From positions 6,932,501 through 6,996,500 of the forward strand of contig OX465282.1 in assembly GCA_949987705.1 (NCBI GenBank): a stretch of 64,000 bases of DNA, read 5' to 3'. This DNA comes from Thereva unica. Its lineage: Eukaryota > Arthropoda > Insecta > Diptera > Therevidae. Positions within the stretch are counted from its first letter, which is position 1; each line of letters begins with the position of its first letter. The notes beneath the pieces were generated by a model that had not been told where the DNA came from, searched no databases, and saw only the letters and a program-made list of their open reading frames with translations. Both the position numbers and the translations under genes were made by a program. Shown piece by piece: positions 22,400 through 34,096 of this stretch.

Positions 22400-23470
22400 A
22401 AAGTGGGGCTCGGGTGCTCCCAGTGGAGCTCGCCAATTTCACTGCGACCTTTCTAGGTTTGGGCCAGAGGAGCTTGGTAGGCTTCGAACGTTAGTTTTTT
22501 ATCCTGGGTGCATGACGAGGAAGTGACGGATCACGCGAAATACTATACATTCAATATATTTATCTAAAAATAAATTTAAAATGTTTATCCTATGACAAAA
22601 AAATTAGCATAATTCAACTTTCTGCGTTGGACTCAATTTCCTATGAAAAAACTCTTGGTTCATTTCATGCCCATAAAAGGATCAAGCTAACTCAAAAACA
22701 CCAACACAAACTTACTTTATAATAACAAAATTCCACAAAAACAATATCCGAAAAGGGCATTTCATTTAGTGTCTGCCTTAAAATATTTAAACTACGCAAT
22801 ATCCTTTTCAAACCGACAAAATTAAACATTACAATAAATTACTTCAAAAATTTGTGAATCCTGTTTGGCCTCATATCCTTCAAAACTATTCCTTTTCATT
22901 TAGTGCCCAAGTCATAAATGTTACAACAGTAGCAAATTGACTTTCCTCTCTCTTGTAGACATTGGGAAACAAATTCCCGAAAGTTTTTAATTTAATTTTC
23001 ATTTTCACTTTGAAACTCTCGACTTAAAAATAATTAAGACAGATCCTTTTACATTTTCAACGAAATAAATTAGGAGATTATTTTAGTGGGGTTTCATCAC
23101 TCTGGGCGCACACAAGTGAGACGTAACTTTCTTCCTATTTGGATGATCTATATGTACTAACACTTACAAAATGTGCTGTCTCTGGATGAAATTTAGTTTT
23201 ATGAAAAAGTTTATTAAACTATAAAACTTTAATTTTTAGGGGTAAAAGTTTGATTAGAAAATTTTCAGGTTAGATGTGATTTTATGTCCTTGAAAACATT
23301 TTAAAGGATACATATACAAGTTTTTCGGGTAAGTTATGATGAAATTAATCTGTCCCTTTTTTTTTAATTTAAAAATTTTCTAGGATGTCAAAATTCTTAA
23401 TAATACTTACTGATGAGGCAAAGGACGAAAAAACAATGATCCGGAACGAATCCAATTATCCTGTCTGAAG
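22400..23470. other. No gene seen; AT-rich
   Basis: Mostly AT-rich sequence with possible 5' leader of the retroelement at 22400-22500. A short ORF starts at 23385 but has no known motif. Confidence 0.4.
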
Positions 23471-23761
23471 ATGAAATTCCTGTACGTGATCTCTATCATT
23501 TTTGGAATTGTCAGCTTGAGCAGCCGTTTTCATAATTTCATGGAATTTGTGTTCAAGAAAGAACTTTTTACCCACAAATCCTTAAATATCCTTTCTATCC
23601 TAGCTAACGTTTTTCGGGGCCTATATATACTCCTCCGTCCACTTTTATACATTACGAAAAGTTTCGACATCTTTTTGCACAGGCATGAAAATTTGACAGA
23701 TTTCATGCCTTTACAGGAGGAAGATAAGGACGAGTTGAAGGAGAAAGATTATGAAGCTTAA
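23471..23761 (+). CDS. Hypothetical 96-residue protein, possible secreted or membrane peptide
   Basis: Single ORF from an ATG in good context (GAAGATGA). The N-terminus MKFLYVISIIFGIVSLSS is signal-peptide or membrane-anchor like. A second hydrophobic stretch follows (ILANVFRGLYILLRPLLYI) and the tail is acidic and charged (LQEEDKDELKEKDYEA). I do not recognise the family. No TATA-Inr pair or nearby AATAAA was found; the nearest AATAAA strings are around 24440. There is no frame disruption and the surroundings are not obviously transposon-derived. It may equally be a chance ORF. Confidence 0.35.
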   Translation: MKFLYVISIIFGIVSLSSRFHNFMEFVFKKELFTHKSLNILSILANVFRGLYILLRPLLYITKSFDIFLHRHENLTDFMPLQEEDKDELKEKDYEA

Positions 23762-24544
23762 TTTTTGGGTTAACTTTGATTATTTAGTATAATTTCATGA
23801 AGAGAGGCCTATTTTAGAGGGGATTTGGTTGACCTCATGATAAGCCTTATTGTAATTGGAGTGAAGCTTACAGGGTTAATTCTTATCCTGGAATTTTAGG
23901 TTGTTTTTTTTTCTGTACCTGGAATACTACACGAAAAATTTTCCTGGGTGGGGCTCATATTTCTTTTTTGTTTCTTTAGAAAATGTTCAATTCTTAAAAG
24001 GTAGGTACCCTCCTAAATGAAATTTACTAAAATGTCACATAAAATTTTGTAGAGGTTAATTATGAATAGGTAATTACAATGTTTTTGTCCAAGGTAAGCA
24101 AGTAAATTCATAGCGCTAGTATACTTATAGGTACTTGTATTATATCTATAGATAAGATCTAAGAATTTCATTAAAATGAGTGTTATGATGGAGGTAAATG
24201 TCACGCGGGGACTTTTGCAGTATTTATTATTTATCATGATAAAAATTGCTTAAGAGTCAGGGGAAAATTTTGAAAAGTAATTTTAAATGGTCTCTAGTCA
24301 AGTTGTAATTATGACGGTTTCTTGTTTCAGATTGAGAAAAAGGTCTAAGACATTTGCGATGACCCCTAAGGTAGGACGTACCGTAAAACCTTTTATTGAA
24401 TTCGAGCTAATTGAAACTAAACATCCCAAATACAAACAAAAATAAATAAAAGCAGAATAATAAACCTATACTACCTATAGTAGTAAATTAAATGTTGTGT
24501 TCATCTTAATACAACCAAAAGATTTCTAAGGAATTTTGAGTTTA
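23762..24544. other. No gene seen
   Basis: AT-rich region between the hypothetical ORF and the hAT copy; AATAAA-like strings at about 24440-24465. Confidence 0.4.
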
Positions 24545-24552
24545 TCACTGAT

Positions 24553-25901
24553 CAGGGGCGGCGCTTTCATAGGTCCGAATGGTGCACTTGCACCGGGCGC
24601 AATTTGTTGGGGGTGCAAATTGAGAAATTAACATTTAAAAACAAAATTTTAACTTTAAAAAAATTGGAAATCATTCTAATCGGTGCGAGAAATTACTCAA
24701 TTTCTGCCTCTGTACTTTCTCATGCAAGAAAAAAAAGGAGAAAAAACACTTGCAGAAAGTTTCCACAGGTTCGAGAAATTTGGGAAAAAAACTTCCAAGT
24801 TAGAGAAAAATCTCATTTATTTGGAGCACTTTTTGAGAATTTTGTGCAAAACACCATATCCATTCACACAAAGGAAAAATTGTTCCGATGGCTCTGTATT
24901 GTGTATTGCTGTTTACCATGATTGATATAAACTTGAGGGCGATGCTGCTGCACTTTTAAATTCTGTTTCAGGAATTGTTAAAAGAGGTAAATGAACGAAA
25001 TGTGGAGAACAAAACTCCTCTTTAATTGCTCTTTTTTATTTCTTTATACCCCAGCTTCGCCGGCCTCAGTTCAATAAAGTTCATTTCAATCCGTATAGGT
25101 GGCTTCACCGGCTGTCATGTACAAGTTCATGCATGAAGTTAGAAGTTCACTGGATTGAAGTCAGAAGTTAGAAGTTCACTGGATTGATATTCCATTATTC
25201 CAGTTGATTACTCTCTTTTGGCCGAACTTTAACTTTCATCAATCTCAATTTTATGTTCAGTTGGGTGAACTCAGGCTTTATTTTTCCTGAAATGTATGGG
25301 AAATCAGGCAAAATTGAAGTTCAGTGCACCAATTTGCTCGAACTTGCACCATTCGGCCGACGAACCCGGGATATTAATGTCTAACAAACTAATAGGGCCA
25401 GTTTCACACGGGCCAACCAACAAAAATTGGCGGTAATCGTCAATTCCCTTTTGAAATTCGATGAGAAATCGCATGGGGTTTCACAAGAGCCAACTTTTCC
25501 AACAAATTATACGTTAAAATGCTTTTAATGCTGCTTTTATTACTGATTTCACCTTCCGCCATTTCTTTTCCTAGTAAAAGGAAGACAAAAAAACAGCAAC
25601 CACCACACAGCTGTCAAAAAGTTGATTCAAAAATTCCGTGAAAGAATTCAGAGATTCAAAAAATCTTCCCACAAACGACGTTTTAGCAGATTTTCTTGGT
25701 TGAATTTTGAACCATGTGAAACTTCCTATATATCTCTTTTTATGTAATACGCATTATTATGGTGCAATCTTAAATTTTGTACAAACTATAAAAATTAAAT
25801 CTTCCATTCAGCGAGGGCTTTTGTCTTTTTCCATTGTCCTTCACTGCGGGGCGCAATATAGCATAGTGCACCGGGCGCAAAACACCCAAGCTGCGGCCCT
25901 G
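24553..25901 (+). mobile_element. Non-autonomous hAT element, copy C, exact 8-bp duplication
   Basis: Begins CAGGGGCGGCGCTTTCATAG and ends AAGCTGCGGCCCTG. Flanks 24545-24552 and 25902-25909 are both TCACTGAT. GGTGCACTTGCACCGGGCGC near the left and GTGCACCGGGCGCAAAAC near the right are shared with the other copies. At 1349 bp it is the longest copy. It includes a local direct repeat (AAGTTAGAAGTTCACTGGAT, twice at about 25136-25188) and the internal TIR-like segment 25398-25728. No transposase. Confidence 0.93.
25398..25728. mobile_element. TIR-bearing segment inside hAT copy C
   Basis: Left text CAGTTTCACACGGGCCAACC and right text near 25695-25728 (GAACCATGTGAAACT) are inverted relatives. 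Corresponding segments sit at the same relative place in copy B (about 16270-16508) and copy D (about 48575-48895), so the insertion predates amplification of these copies, or is an intrinsic part of the family. Confidence 0.6.
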
Positions 25902-25974
25902 TCACTGATAATAGCAACCAATGAAATTCCCTCCTCAAAGCTATTCTCCCCCTTTTGAATATCCAAGGGTATAA

Positions 25975-26429
25975 AGGCCCAATTACAATGAGCGGATCTA
26001 CGCGGATTGAAATGTCAAAAGAACGCATCAGAACGGATAGGAAACTGCACTGATTACAATGAACGGATCAGTTCGCATTTAAACGTCAAATTTAATCTTG
26101 CAATTTTTATATCCACTCTTTGCCTTGTTGTACAGTATTTCATAATCTTTCATTTCTGCGATTAACTGCTCGTCCGAAAACATTTTTAAAAACATAACAA
26201 ATCAAAAAAAAATAAAACCTTAAACATTCACAGCTTTTGTTTACCAAAATTTTGACAGCTCAATCCGGCGATTTCTAAACAAACTAAAACGAATCCGGCA
26301 CAGATGCGGTCAAATGCGTTTGAATCCGTTCATTGGAATCGGTTAAATAGAAAACGCATAATTGGAAAACCACTTTGACAGTTCAATCCGATTCTGTTCC
26401 GCTCTAATCCAGTCATTGTAATTGGGCCT
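25975..26429. mobile_element. PIF/Harbinger-like MITE, 455 bp, TAA duplication
   Basis: Ends AGGCCCAATTACAATGA and TCATTGTAATTGGGCCT. Flanks 25972-25974 and 26430-26432 are both TAA. Subterminal words GCGGAT and ATCCG recur. No coding capacity. Confidence 0.92.
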
Positions 26430-26500
26430 TAATTCCATGACATTTTATACACGAAAAACTCTGTAATCTCTTCTTGAAATTTACATCATACATGAATTAA

Positions 26501-27300
26501 CCCTGCAAACAATTTCTCGGCTGCTCGTTTTCTCGAGCTATTTTCGAAAGACAACTTGTCGAGAATTATTCGAGAAACAATCGTTAAAACGATCCCTAAA
26601 GCTTTCACGCTCTTTTCATGGTTTTGTTTGCTTCTCCCTGCCAGAATTGCTTTGTTTTGCTATCGGGTGAGGAGTATATGAGTGTGTGTGCGTGAAGATG
26701 ACTTGCCGGCGCAGGCGCGGTGGAAGTTAGCTGGGCGTTCTTTTCAGTAGCTAAATCCTGGTTAAGACGTGCGCATGCGTTTTTTGAAAGTGAAAATTAG
26801 AGAATCATTTTTATGAATATGTTTCGTTTTTTCGAATCGATATCGAATGAATCTCGAATGATTTTTGTTTCGTTTTTTCGAATCGATATCGAATGAATCT
26901 CGAATGGTTTATTTGAATACATGTTTCGTTTTTTCGAATCGATATCGAATGAATCTCGAATGATTTATGTTTCGTTTTTTCGAATCGATATCGAATGATT
27001 TATGTTTCGTTTTTTCGAATCGATATCGAATGAATCTCGAATATGTTTCGTTTTTTCGAATCGATATCGAATGAATCTCGAATGATTTATTTGAATACCT
27101 GTTTCGTTTTTTCGAATCGATATCGAATGAATCTCGAATATGTTTCGTTTTTTCGAATCGATATCGAATGAATCTCGAATGATTTATTTGAATACCTGTT
27201 TCGTTTTTTCGAATCGATATCGAATGAATCTCGAATATGTTTCGTTTTTTCGAATCGATATCGAATAAATCTCGAATGATTTTTGTTTCGTACTTACCGC
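26501..27300 (+). repeat. Dispersed repeat, inverse copy at 40770-41261, carrying a minisatellite
   Basis: The first 150 bases from CCCTGCAAACAATTTCTC match the reverse strand of 41261 downward, including TCGAGAATTATTCGAGAAAC and the AACGATCCCTAAAGCTTT block. The remainder is the minisatellite at 26820-27290. The other copy contains only one unit of it. Confidence 0.8.
26820..27290 (+). repeat. Minisatellite, 10 units of 35-60 bp
   Basis: The core TTCGTTTTTTCGAATCGATA followed by TCGAATGAATCTCGAAT occurs ten times. Units differ by presence or absence of a GATTTATTTGAATACCTG spacer and one lacks the GAATCTC part. The core contains CGATA and the palindrome TCGATATCGA. Confidence 0.95.
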
Positions 27301-27692
27301 AATATTTATTTATCCGTTGTTAATTATCTTAACTTCACTATTTTATCTAATCACTTTATAAATAAATAAATAATATACATATATTATAAATAAATAAAGG
27401 AGCGTTCTCAAATTGTTGAGGTACAAGGATCTTTCTTCGAAGCTGCACTTCTTCATTGTGGAGTACTTCAAGGCTCTATTCTGGGTACCTTGCTTTTGAG
27501 CCTTTATATAAACGACCTTCCAAATGTAGTCAAACTTTCTTCTATTCATCTATATGCTGATGATGAGGTGCAGATTTATTTAAGAAAATTTCTTGAACTT
27601 ATCGAGTATTGTACTATTCAGCTAAACAGTGATCTGAAACCTGTGACTGAATGGTGAGTTCAGTATAAATTTCTGCGGAACCCTATCAAGTC

Positions 27693-27898
27693 TAGTGATA
27701 AGCAAATGCAAGAACAAGACAAGACTAATCTAGTCTTGTTCTTGTCTTGTTATTGTTCAGTCTGTCTTGTTCTGGTTCTTGCAAGCATAACTAAGTGCAT
27801 AACTAAGTCTTGTTCTTCTTCTTGTTCTTCCTAAATCTGCAAGAACAAGACCAGACTGCAAGAACAAGACCATTTTTGCTCATCACTAATCAAGCCGT
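27693..27898. mobile_element. hAT MITE, sibling of 12332-12508
   Basis: Ends TAGTGATAAGCA and TGCTCATCACTA. Flanks ATCAAGTC (27685-27692) and ATCAAGCC (27899-27906) match at 7 of 8. The interior has the same AAGAACAAGAC words. It interrupts the RT remnant between the YADD and YLGV-type blocks. Confidence 0.9.
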
Positions 27899-28060
27899 GA
27901 TGATACTCCTATTGATATTGAAAATCTGTTCCCAATTAAAATTAATGGTAATGTTTTACCCTATGTTGACTCTGTAAGAAATCTGGGAGTCGAGCTCGCG
28001 TCCAAATTCAGCTGCTGTAACCAAACCCGAATTTACCTTCGTATTCTTTGGGTATCCTCT

Positions 28061-28458
28061 CAGCGTTGTCCAACAGAAATTCATTTGTAGCCACAATCGC
28101 TATTTTAAAATAATTGCATTCGCCACATTAAAAATAAATATAAACTAGCTGGGATGTGTGTTTGACCACTTCGGTCCACACGATCAACTTTCCAGTATGA
28201 TGAACGTAGACGGAACAAACTACGTTAAGCACTAGTGGGAAATTGACTGGTTTCAGAACTGGTGACAAAGTAATCCTGAGAGAAGCTAGTTCAAATAACT
28301 GTAATAGTGATTAATCTAAAAGATTTTTCTAATAAATTGCTAGCTAATTTTTTTATTACTCGAAGAAATATGACATACCTATTTCAATGTTGCATTCGCC
28401 ACATTCACCTAGTCTATTCGCCACATGTGGCTAGTGGCGATGGTGTTGGATACCGCTG
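28061..28458. mobile_element. Probable hAT-like MITE
   Basis: Left CAGCGTTGTCCAACA and right TGTTGGATACCGCTG are inverted relatives. CATTCGCCACATT-type words repeat internally. Immediate flanks are TATCCTCT and, one base in, TTGCCTCT, so the duplication is degraded. Removing it rejoins two RT blocks. Confidence 0.6.
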
Positions 28459-29110
28459 ATTGCCTCTTACCTTACGTATATGACTGGCGAAGGCCCTGGT
28501 AATGCCCTATTTCACGTTAAGCCTATTTTTTCAAAACTTTAGTGTTCAAGAAAAATACAAGTCGCGTTCAACGATTCCCTTCGTTTTGTCTTTAAATTGC
28601 GTCGTTTTGATCATATCACGCCCTCTGCTCCCCCTCTGCTAGATATGACGATTGAAAACTACCTAAAATATCACCGGATTAAAATTCACTTTTAAACTTA
28701 TACACATCAGATACCCTGGATATTTATTTGAAAAACTTAACTTATTGCAACTAAGCAGACAATCTAGCACACTTTTGGTGCCTCATATACGAACAGTATA
28801 TGGTGAACGCTCTTACTTGTTCCAAATTGCTCGGATGTGGAATAAACCACCCGTCTCTGTACGGAGCGCGTCCTCTTGGCGATTGTTCAACTCACTCTTG
28901 AAGGAACATCTGTTTTTGAAACCAGCACACCGTATCCCTGACTGGATTGGACTGGCAATAGTGATCGATTTGCCGAAGTACTGGTTCGTTCTCTTCGGCT
29001 ACTTGTCTTCTAGCGCTGGCCAAGCCACAGCACCAACTCTTTCAGCCTACCGAACCGCGGAGTTATTAAAGGCGCCAGTGAGACCTATATTATCTGTGGG
29101 AGGGAATAGA

Positions 29111-29689
29111 ATAAGTCTCCTTGAGACCGACAGTAGCTGCTCGAGATGTTTGGTCTCTGATAGATCATTTATTTGTCGAGAAGTTTTTGTTTGACGTCGT
29201 CATATTTTGCTGTCGTTATGTCCGTCAAAATATTCGCTATGCTGGAAATCGCCTCTTCAGGCAGGATGGATAATATGGAGCAGGCATGACTCATCGGAAG
29301 TCATGCTTGCTATAGAAAATTGGGCTTCTGCCTGTATGATCCAGGATTCTGCCTGTATGGAGCTGTGGGTCCAAATACCTATAGCAAATTAGCAGAGTCG
29401 GATAACGAAGAATTTGAGGCGAACAGGGATGCATGTAGGTCGGTCGTTGAATTTGCTTTCTGTTAACACATCGCCTTGCAAATGAAGGAAGGTGTTGTGT
29501 ATAAAGTGAAATTCAAGAAGGAATAAGCGGCCAATATAAATTTGGTAATACAAAAAGTGGACGGTGGTAAGTTGAGATTACGGTCCTGGATACAAAGATT
29601 CCAGTCAGCAGCTTAGAGGAAACGAATAAGCCTCACTCGGTTGGATTTCCAACAATGCAGTTCTCCTAAGGGCTAGCTTGGTGGAGTTA
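29111..29689. other. Unassigned, possibly retroelement-derived
   Basis: Short ORFs without motif. Local repeats such as TCTGCCTGTATG occur twice at 29326-29360. No supported gene. Confidence 0.35.
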
Positions 29690-30180
29690 GAAGATTCTTG
29701 TTCTTCTTCTTATGGCACTATAGATTCTACAACTTGCTTTTCTATTTTCGGCTGTACATTTCCAGTATCTTATTTCCAGGGACCAGATATTTTTTTAAAT
29801 GTCACCGTACCACTTTTTTCGGTCGTCGTCTACTTCTTTTCCGATCTGTTACAGCATTGAAGAATTTATTTTGCACCCGTTCCTCGTTTTTCTTATTAGA
29901 TGGCCAACCCATCTATGTAAGTCTTTTTATTTTGGCATATCGCCAATATTATTTTTTCCAATCAGCGTATCTAACTCACAATTCTGAATTCTCATATACC
30001 CTCCGCTTTCCAACCTTTTTTGCACCAAATATTTTGCGGAGCATTATTCGTTCAAAAACTATGAATATTTTGTTGTCCTCTGCAATGAACGTCTATATTT
30101 CGCTTCCGTATGCTACAATTTGTCATATGACATTTTGTAAAATACGAGGTTTGTTTTTCTGGGCAAAATTTTAGACTGTA
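29690..30180 (-). pseudogene. C-terminal fragment of RTE/CFDP2-like reverse transcriptase
   Basis: Minus-strand reading contains AYGSEI-TF, then FERIMLRKIFGAKK, and a WMGHLIRKT-like block near 29890-29920. These correspond to the conserved YGSETW, FERKVLRRIFGP and RWxGHxxRM blocks at the end of RTE-type proteins. The apparent plus-strand ORF of 158 residues over this stretch is its shadow. Confidence 0.65.
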
Positions 30181-32280
30181 GAAGAAAAAAATAATTGAGA
30201 AGTAGAGACTGGATCTTGAGGACACTCCATACTGATCAAATTTATGAATAAAAGCGGGTTAGCATTGCAAATCAATATCTCGCCAGAAATAAGGCAGCAC
30301 AACTCCCAATCCACTATTCCTGTATATAATTGTAATATGGAACGACTTCTTCATCAATAAGAACTACATAAAGACTTGAGTTAGACCATTCAAGAGACAC
30401 GTGTAACGGCTAAGGTCAACCATGACTTCTAGATATGTGAAGAAGACCATGACTTTAGGAGACTAGTCAAGTCCATCACAGGCAGAAATTCTCAAGAAAA
30501 ACCTACCTGGCTTAATTAGATGAGGCTTTTCAACAAAAAAGTCTTAATTGAGAAGACGTCGGCTTCATTGGAACTCCAAATATGTATGTATGTACAAGAT
30601 GGGCAGGAATATATTAATATGAATTAATATACTTCACTTATTTTTTTTTAAAGCACATGACCATTTCTATATATTAGCTATCATATAGAAACAAAAATTG
30701 CAATAAAGTAATTTAAAAGATTTCTTTGATACCATACCGAATGGTATTTGCACATACTCATAATATTCTACCCACAATTTCTGCCTACGTACTCAAATTT
30801 TTATTTTTTGCATTTATTTGTGAGTTTCTTGTTTTTAAGGATAAAAAGGAACATCGCCCCTAAACCAAATTCAAGCTATTGGAAAAAAGTCACGCTCGGT
30901 TCGTTTCTTTGATCTAAAAAATTTTTTATATAAGATCAAAAGAATCAAGATTTCTTGTGAAGGTGAAGCAAGAAAAAATCCATAAGTGACATTCAGGTGT
31001 CTAATGAGTTCGATTTGCAGAAAAAAATTTACTTCAAAGTATTTTTTTCCTTGGTTTCGATGGCTTTATTATTATAGATCCTGCTAAGCATACGTGGGAG
31101 TACTTTGTCCTATTTTAATGCCGACATATTTGTTGGTGGATTGTTTTTTTTTTTTCAGTGTTATCAACTTTGATTTAAGTTGGTTTAAAAAAGTTGTGAT
31201 TACGAATCTTTTTTGTATATGTAGGTAATTTTAAATTCTATTGAAATTGAGCTTCAGAATCTTCTTTCATAATATAAAGATGATAGTGGCTATAAATGTT
31301 ATGCGGCGGTTTTGTGATGCCTATATTCCCAAAGAAGATTTTGACTATTGTATGTTTGAATTCGTTTTAGCCATGATAATTCAAATTTGCCCTACAGCCC
31401 TACTCAGGCCCTTCACATATTATTGGAGCCCTTTCAAACTATGTAAGATAACAAAAGAACTTTTTGGGTTTAGATCTATTTTTGGGGGCCTCCGAGGGCA
31501 ATAAGTCCCAGGTGTCCCAATAGTTCTGCTTGAAAAAGCTGTTGAATGACTCCAGCCAGAGTCTGCTGCTATTTCATAACGAGTATGCTTATGTTATTAT
31601 CAAAGATCTACAAATACAGCAGATTATCGTAGCTGTAGAGAGTCATCGTTTATAAAGTCCTATTTATACCCAACAGGAAAAAGAGGCCTCCTGGAGTAAT
31701 AATGAATGTCTCCTAGGTATTAATACCTCCGAAATGTCTCCATTTGCCATGATTTTAACATTAGCATGTCATTGGAAGAGAGGGCTCCTTCTAACCTCCA
31801 AAAAAGCCTAAAGTACTCCCAATAAAGTTGAGTTCGAGTACTCCCGTATAGCTAGCTGTAAACTGAAATTGGAGATCTCGTCTTAAGTTCCAAAGTGGTA
31901 TGAAATGGGAGTCTCCTTTTTAGCTTTCAATAATTTCTGGAAGGATGCAAATAATACTTTTTTCACTGGATGCAGTTCGAATAAAGCAGAAGTCTGAGTA
32001 CTCACGAGTACGAAATAGTAAAAAAGCAAAAAACAAACTCATCACCTAATGAAATATAAACGCAGTCACGGTATAAACTCTTTAATCAATGACTGAAAAT
32101 CTATTTAGGATGGCTTCTTTATTCATCCTCTAGGGAGGTCTACCAAATTTCCTGCTGGGTATTTAAACAAACAGGCCTGATTCACTAGAGTGCGGCTGTT
32201 TCGGTGACCGCCTCCTCACCGCTCCCAAACGCATGGTTCGAGTGATATTGTGAGAATTTCTCTCGAAACTGCCAAAATCG
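30181..32280. other. No gene recognised in 2.1 kb
   Basis: AT-rich. The longest open stretch (31241-31504) starts with TTG and has no known motif. Contains polypurine and poly(T) runs only. Confidence 0.45.
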
Positions 32281-32532
32281 TATTCTCTATTACAAAACTG
32301 ACTCGTAACTGTAACAATATTGTTAGAGTTTTACTCGAAAGCTAAGGGGTAATCGAGAAATTTATAACATTTTAGGTATGGGCGACACAATTGAAAGCTA
32401 TTGCACTCATTTTCTTTTCTTTCGGGGACACTTCTACTAGAAAAAGCAATATTGTAATAGGGAATACCAAAGCATTTTAGTTTCGGATAACAGTTTCGAG
32501 TAAAAAGCATTTGAGTATTGTAATAGAGAATA
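32281..32532. mobile_element. TIR element, about 252 bp
   Basis: Left TATTCTCTATTACAAAACTG and right AGTATTGTAATAGAGAATA are inverted relatives, with TCGAGTAAAA-type subterminal words on both sides. It abuts the outer element of the nested stack. No duplication was defined. Confidence 0.65.
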
Positions 32533-33631
32533 GGGCCCCAGTTTACATCGCAGACTCAAAGTGGAAGAGTAAAGTGGCCCTGTCCAAAATACAAGCGCAA
32601 AGTTTGGTCGAAAGCTCGAAACTTTTTATAACTGTCAAACGAAAAGTTTTTATACGGTCGCAGAGGAAATAATTTAATAAGATGCAAATCCTTTTAGATA
32701 GTTATATTAAATTAAAGTGTAACAACAAAAAAACCATTTTATTAGTTTCAAACATTTCCACAATGGTAAATATGCAACAAAACCACATGACGACAGTTAG
32801 AGTTTCACGAGATGCAACACTAGTGTTGCAACTCTCGCACTGTCGCATGCGAGACAAGACAATACACGAGACAACAGCTTCTGCCCCATGGCAAGAGTAG
32901 CGTGACAGTAAAAAATTCCCAGTCTCGCCGAGACAACACTTTCGAATGCGAGACTGTTGCGCTCTCGCTCGATCTCCCAGTCGGTTAATTTTTTCCCCCG
33001 GATCGTTGCGAGATATCCCGATTCTATAGAAAGTAGAGTTTTATATTTTCGACGGTAATATATTTATGAGCTGGACAACCCCAGTCTTCCAGAGTTCAAA
33101 GGTGCCAGTAAATCCCCAACACGCCGGCGAGAGCGCTAGCGCACCCTTCTAAACATTCCATTGTCTCATCGAGACAAGCGTCCCTAATCTAGCCACCCAA
33201 CTCTCGCGGAGACACTGGGTCGTGTGAATAAAAACTAAGTGAACATTCTGAGTGGATGCTCTTGAGAAGGGTATGTCGTCCAGATTGAACTCTAATTAGG
33301 AGGGAATAAAAATTCTCTTAAATGTTAATTTTTTGTTAAATTTTTTTGCGTCTACGAAAGGAAATTCTTTTTCAATGTATTTTTTATTCTGTTTAGATTT
33401 AGGGGTGCGATTAAAATAAATTTCCTAAATTTTTTAATAATATTTCAACAATTTTTAAATCTTTTTTTATATTCAACTTTAATTTTACCCCCTTAAAGGC
33501 ACAAGCAGATTGTCGCAGAGGTCATGGCGGCGGCCCCCTGCGAAGGAATTTCGCAAAAATTTAAATTCTCCGCAGGGCAAAAACGGAGGGTGGGGGAGGT
33601 CGAGAGTGCAACACTGACTCTCGCGAGAGTA

Positions 33632-34065
33632 ATACCAGAGACACACTTGTGGTATAGTAATTACAATATGAGCAATATTGCAATATACTTCAGGTGTGTC
33701 TCTATATACTGAGAAAAAATCTCGGTATACACTCAGTATACTCAACATTGAAACCCAATATCCCAATTGAGAAAAACTTCGTGGTATAGCTCAGTATACC
33801 CTAGATTTAAACCGAAGAATAATCTGGGCATAACCCAAAATGATAATTTCGAACAGAATTTTTATTCTTCAATTTTGGCAGCACTACCTATCAAAGATTT
33901 TTATGTCAGTTGAAGGTGTTAGTTGTTTATCCTTTCCTGTTGTAAATGACCACCAAAACAACTCAGTATACTGATGCAAGTGTGTCTTCAAATTTTTATA
34001 TTGCAATATGGCAATATTGCAATATCCCGATCTCAATTGCTATACCACAAGTCTGTCTCCGGTAT
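33632..34065. mobile_element. Third-level TIR element, 434 bp
   Basis: Left ATACCAGAGACACACTTGTG and right CCACAAGTCTGTCTCCGGTAT are inverted relatives, followed inward by CAATATTGCAATAT words on both sides. Internal ACTCAGTATAC words repeat in both orientations. Possible TA target; not certain. Confidence 0.75.
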
Positions 34066-34096
34066 AACGCAAGACTATAGCGACACAACACTATAA

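Larger units (their letters stand above)
27402..29110 (+). pseudogene. Jockey/CR1-like reverse transcriptase remnant
   Basis: Plus-strand reading gives GVLQGSILGTLLLSLYINDL, then HLYADDEVQIYLRK with an intact YADD, then (after an insertion) LPYVDSVRNLGVEL. After a second insertion come FVFKLRRFDHIT and finally YLFQIARMWNKPPVSVRSAS, the usual C-terminal block. Stops and frameshifts abound. Insertions at 27693-27898 and 28061-28458 split it. The 5' side was replaced by the minisatellite repeat. The subclade is not resolvable by eye. Confidence 0.8.

Noticed and set aside
26820..27290. CRISPR-like array
   Set aside because: Spacers are short, repeated and not unique, and the genome is eukaryotic; it is a minisatellite.
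29698..30174. 158-residue plus-strand open frame
   Set aside because: It is the antisense shadow of the minus-strand RT C-terminal remnant.
31241..31504. 87-residue open frame
   Set aside because: It begins at TTG, not ATG; no promoter, splice signals or motif support it.
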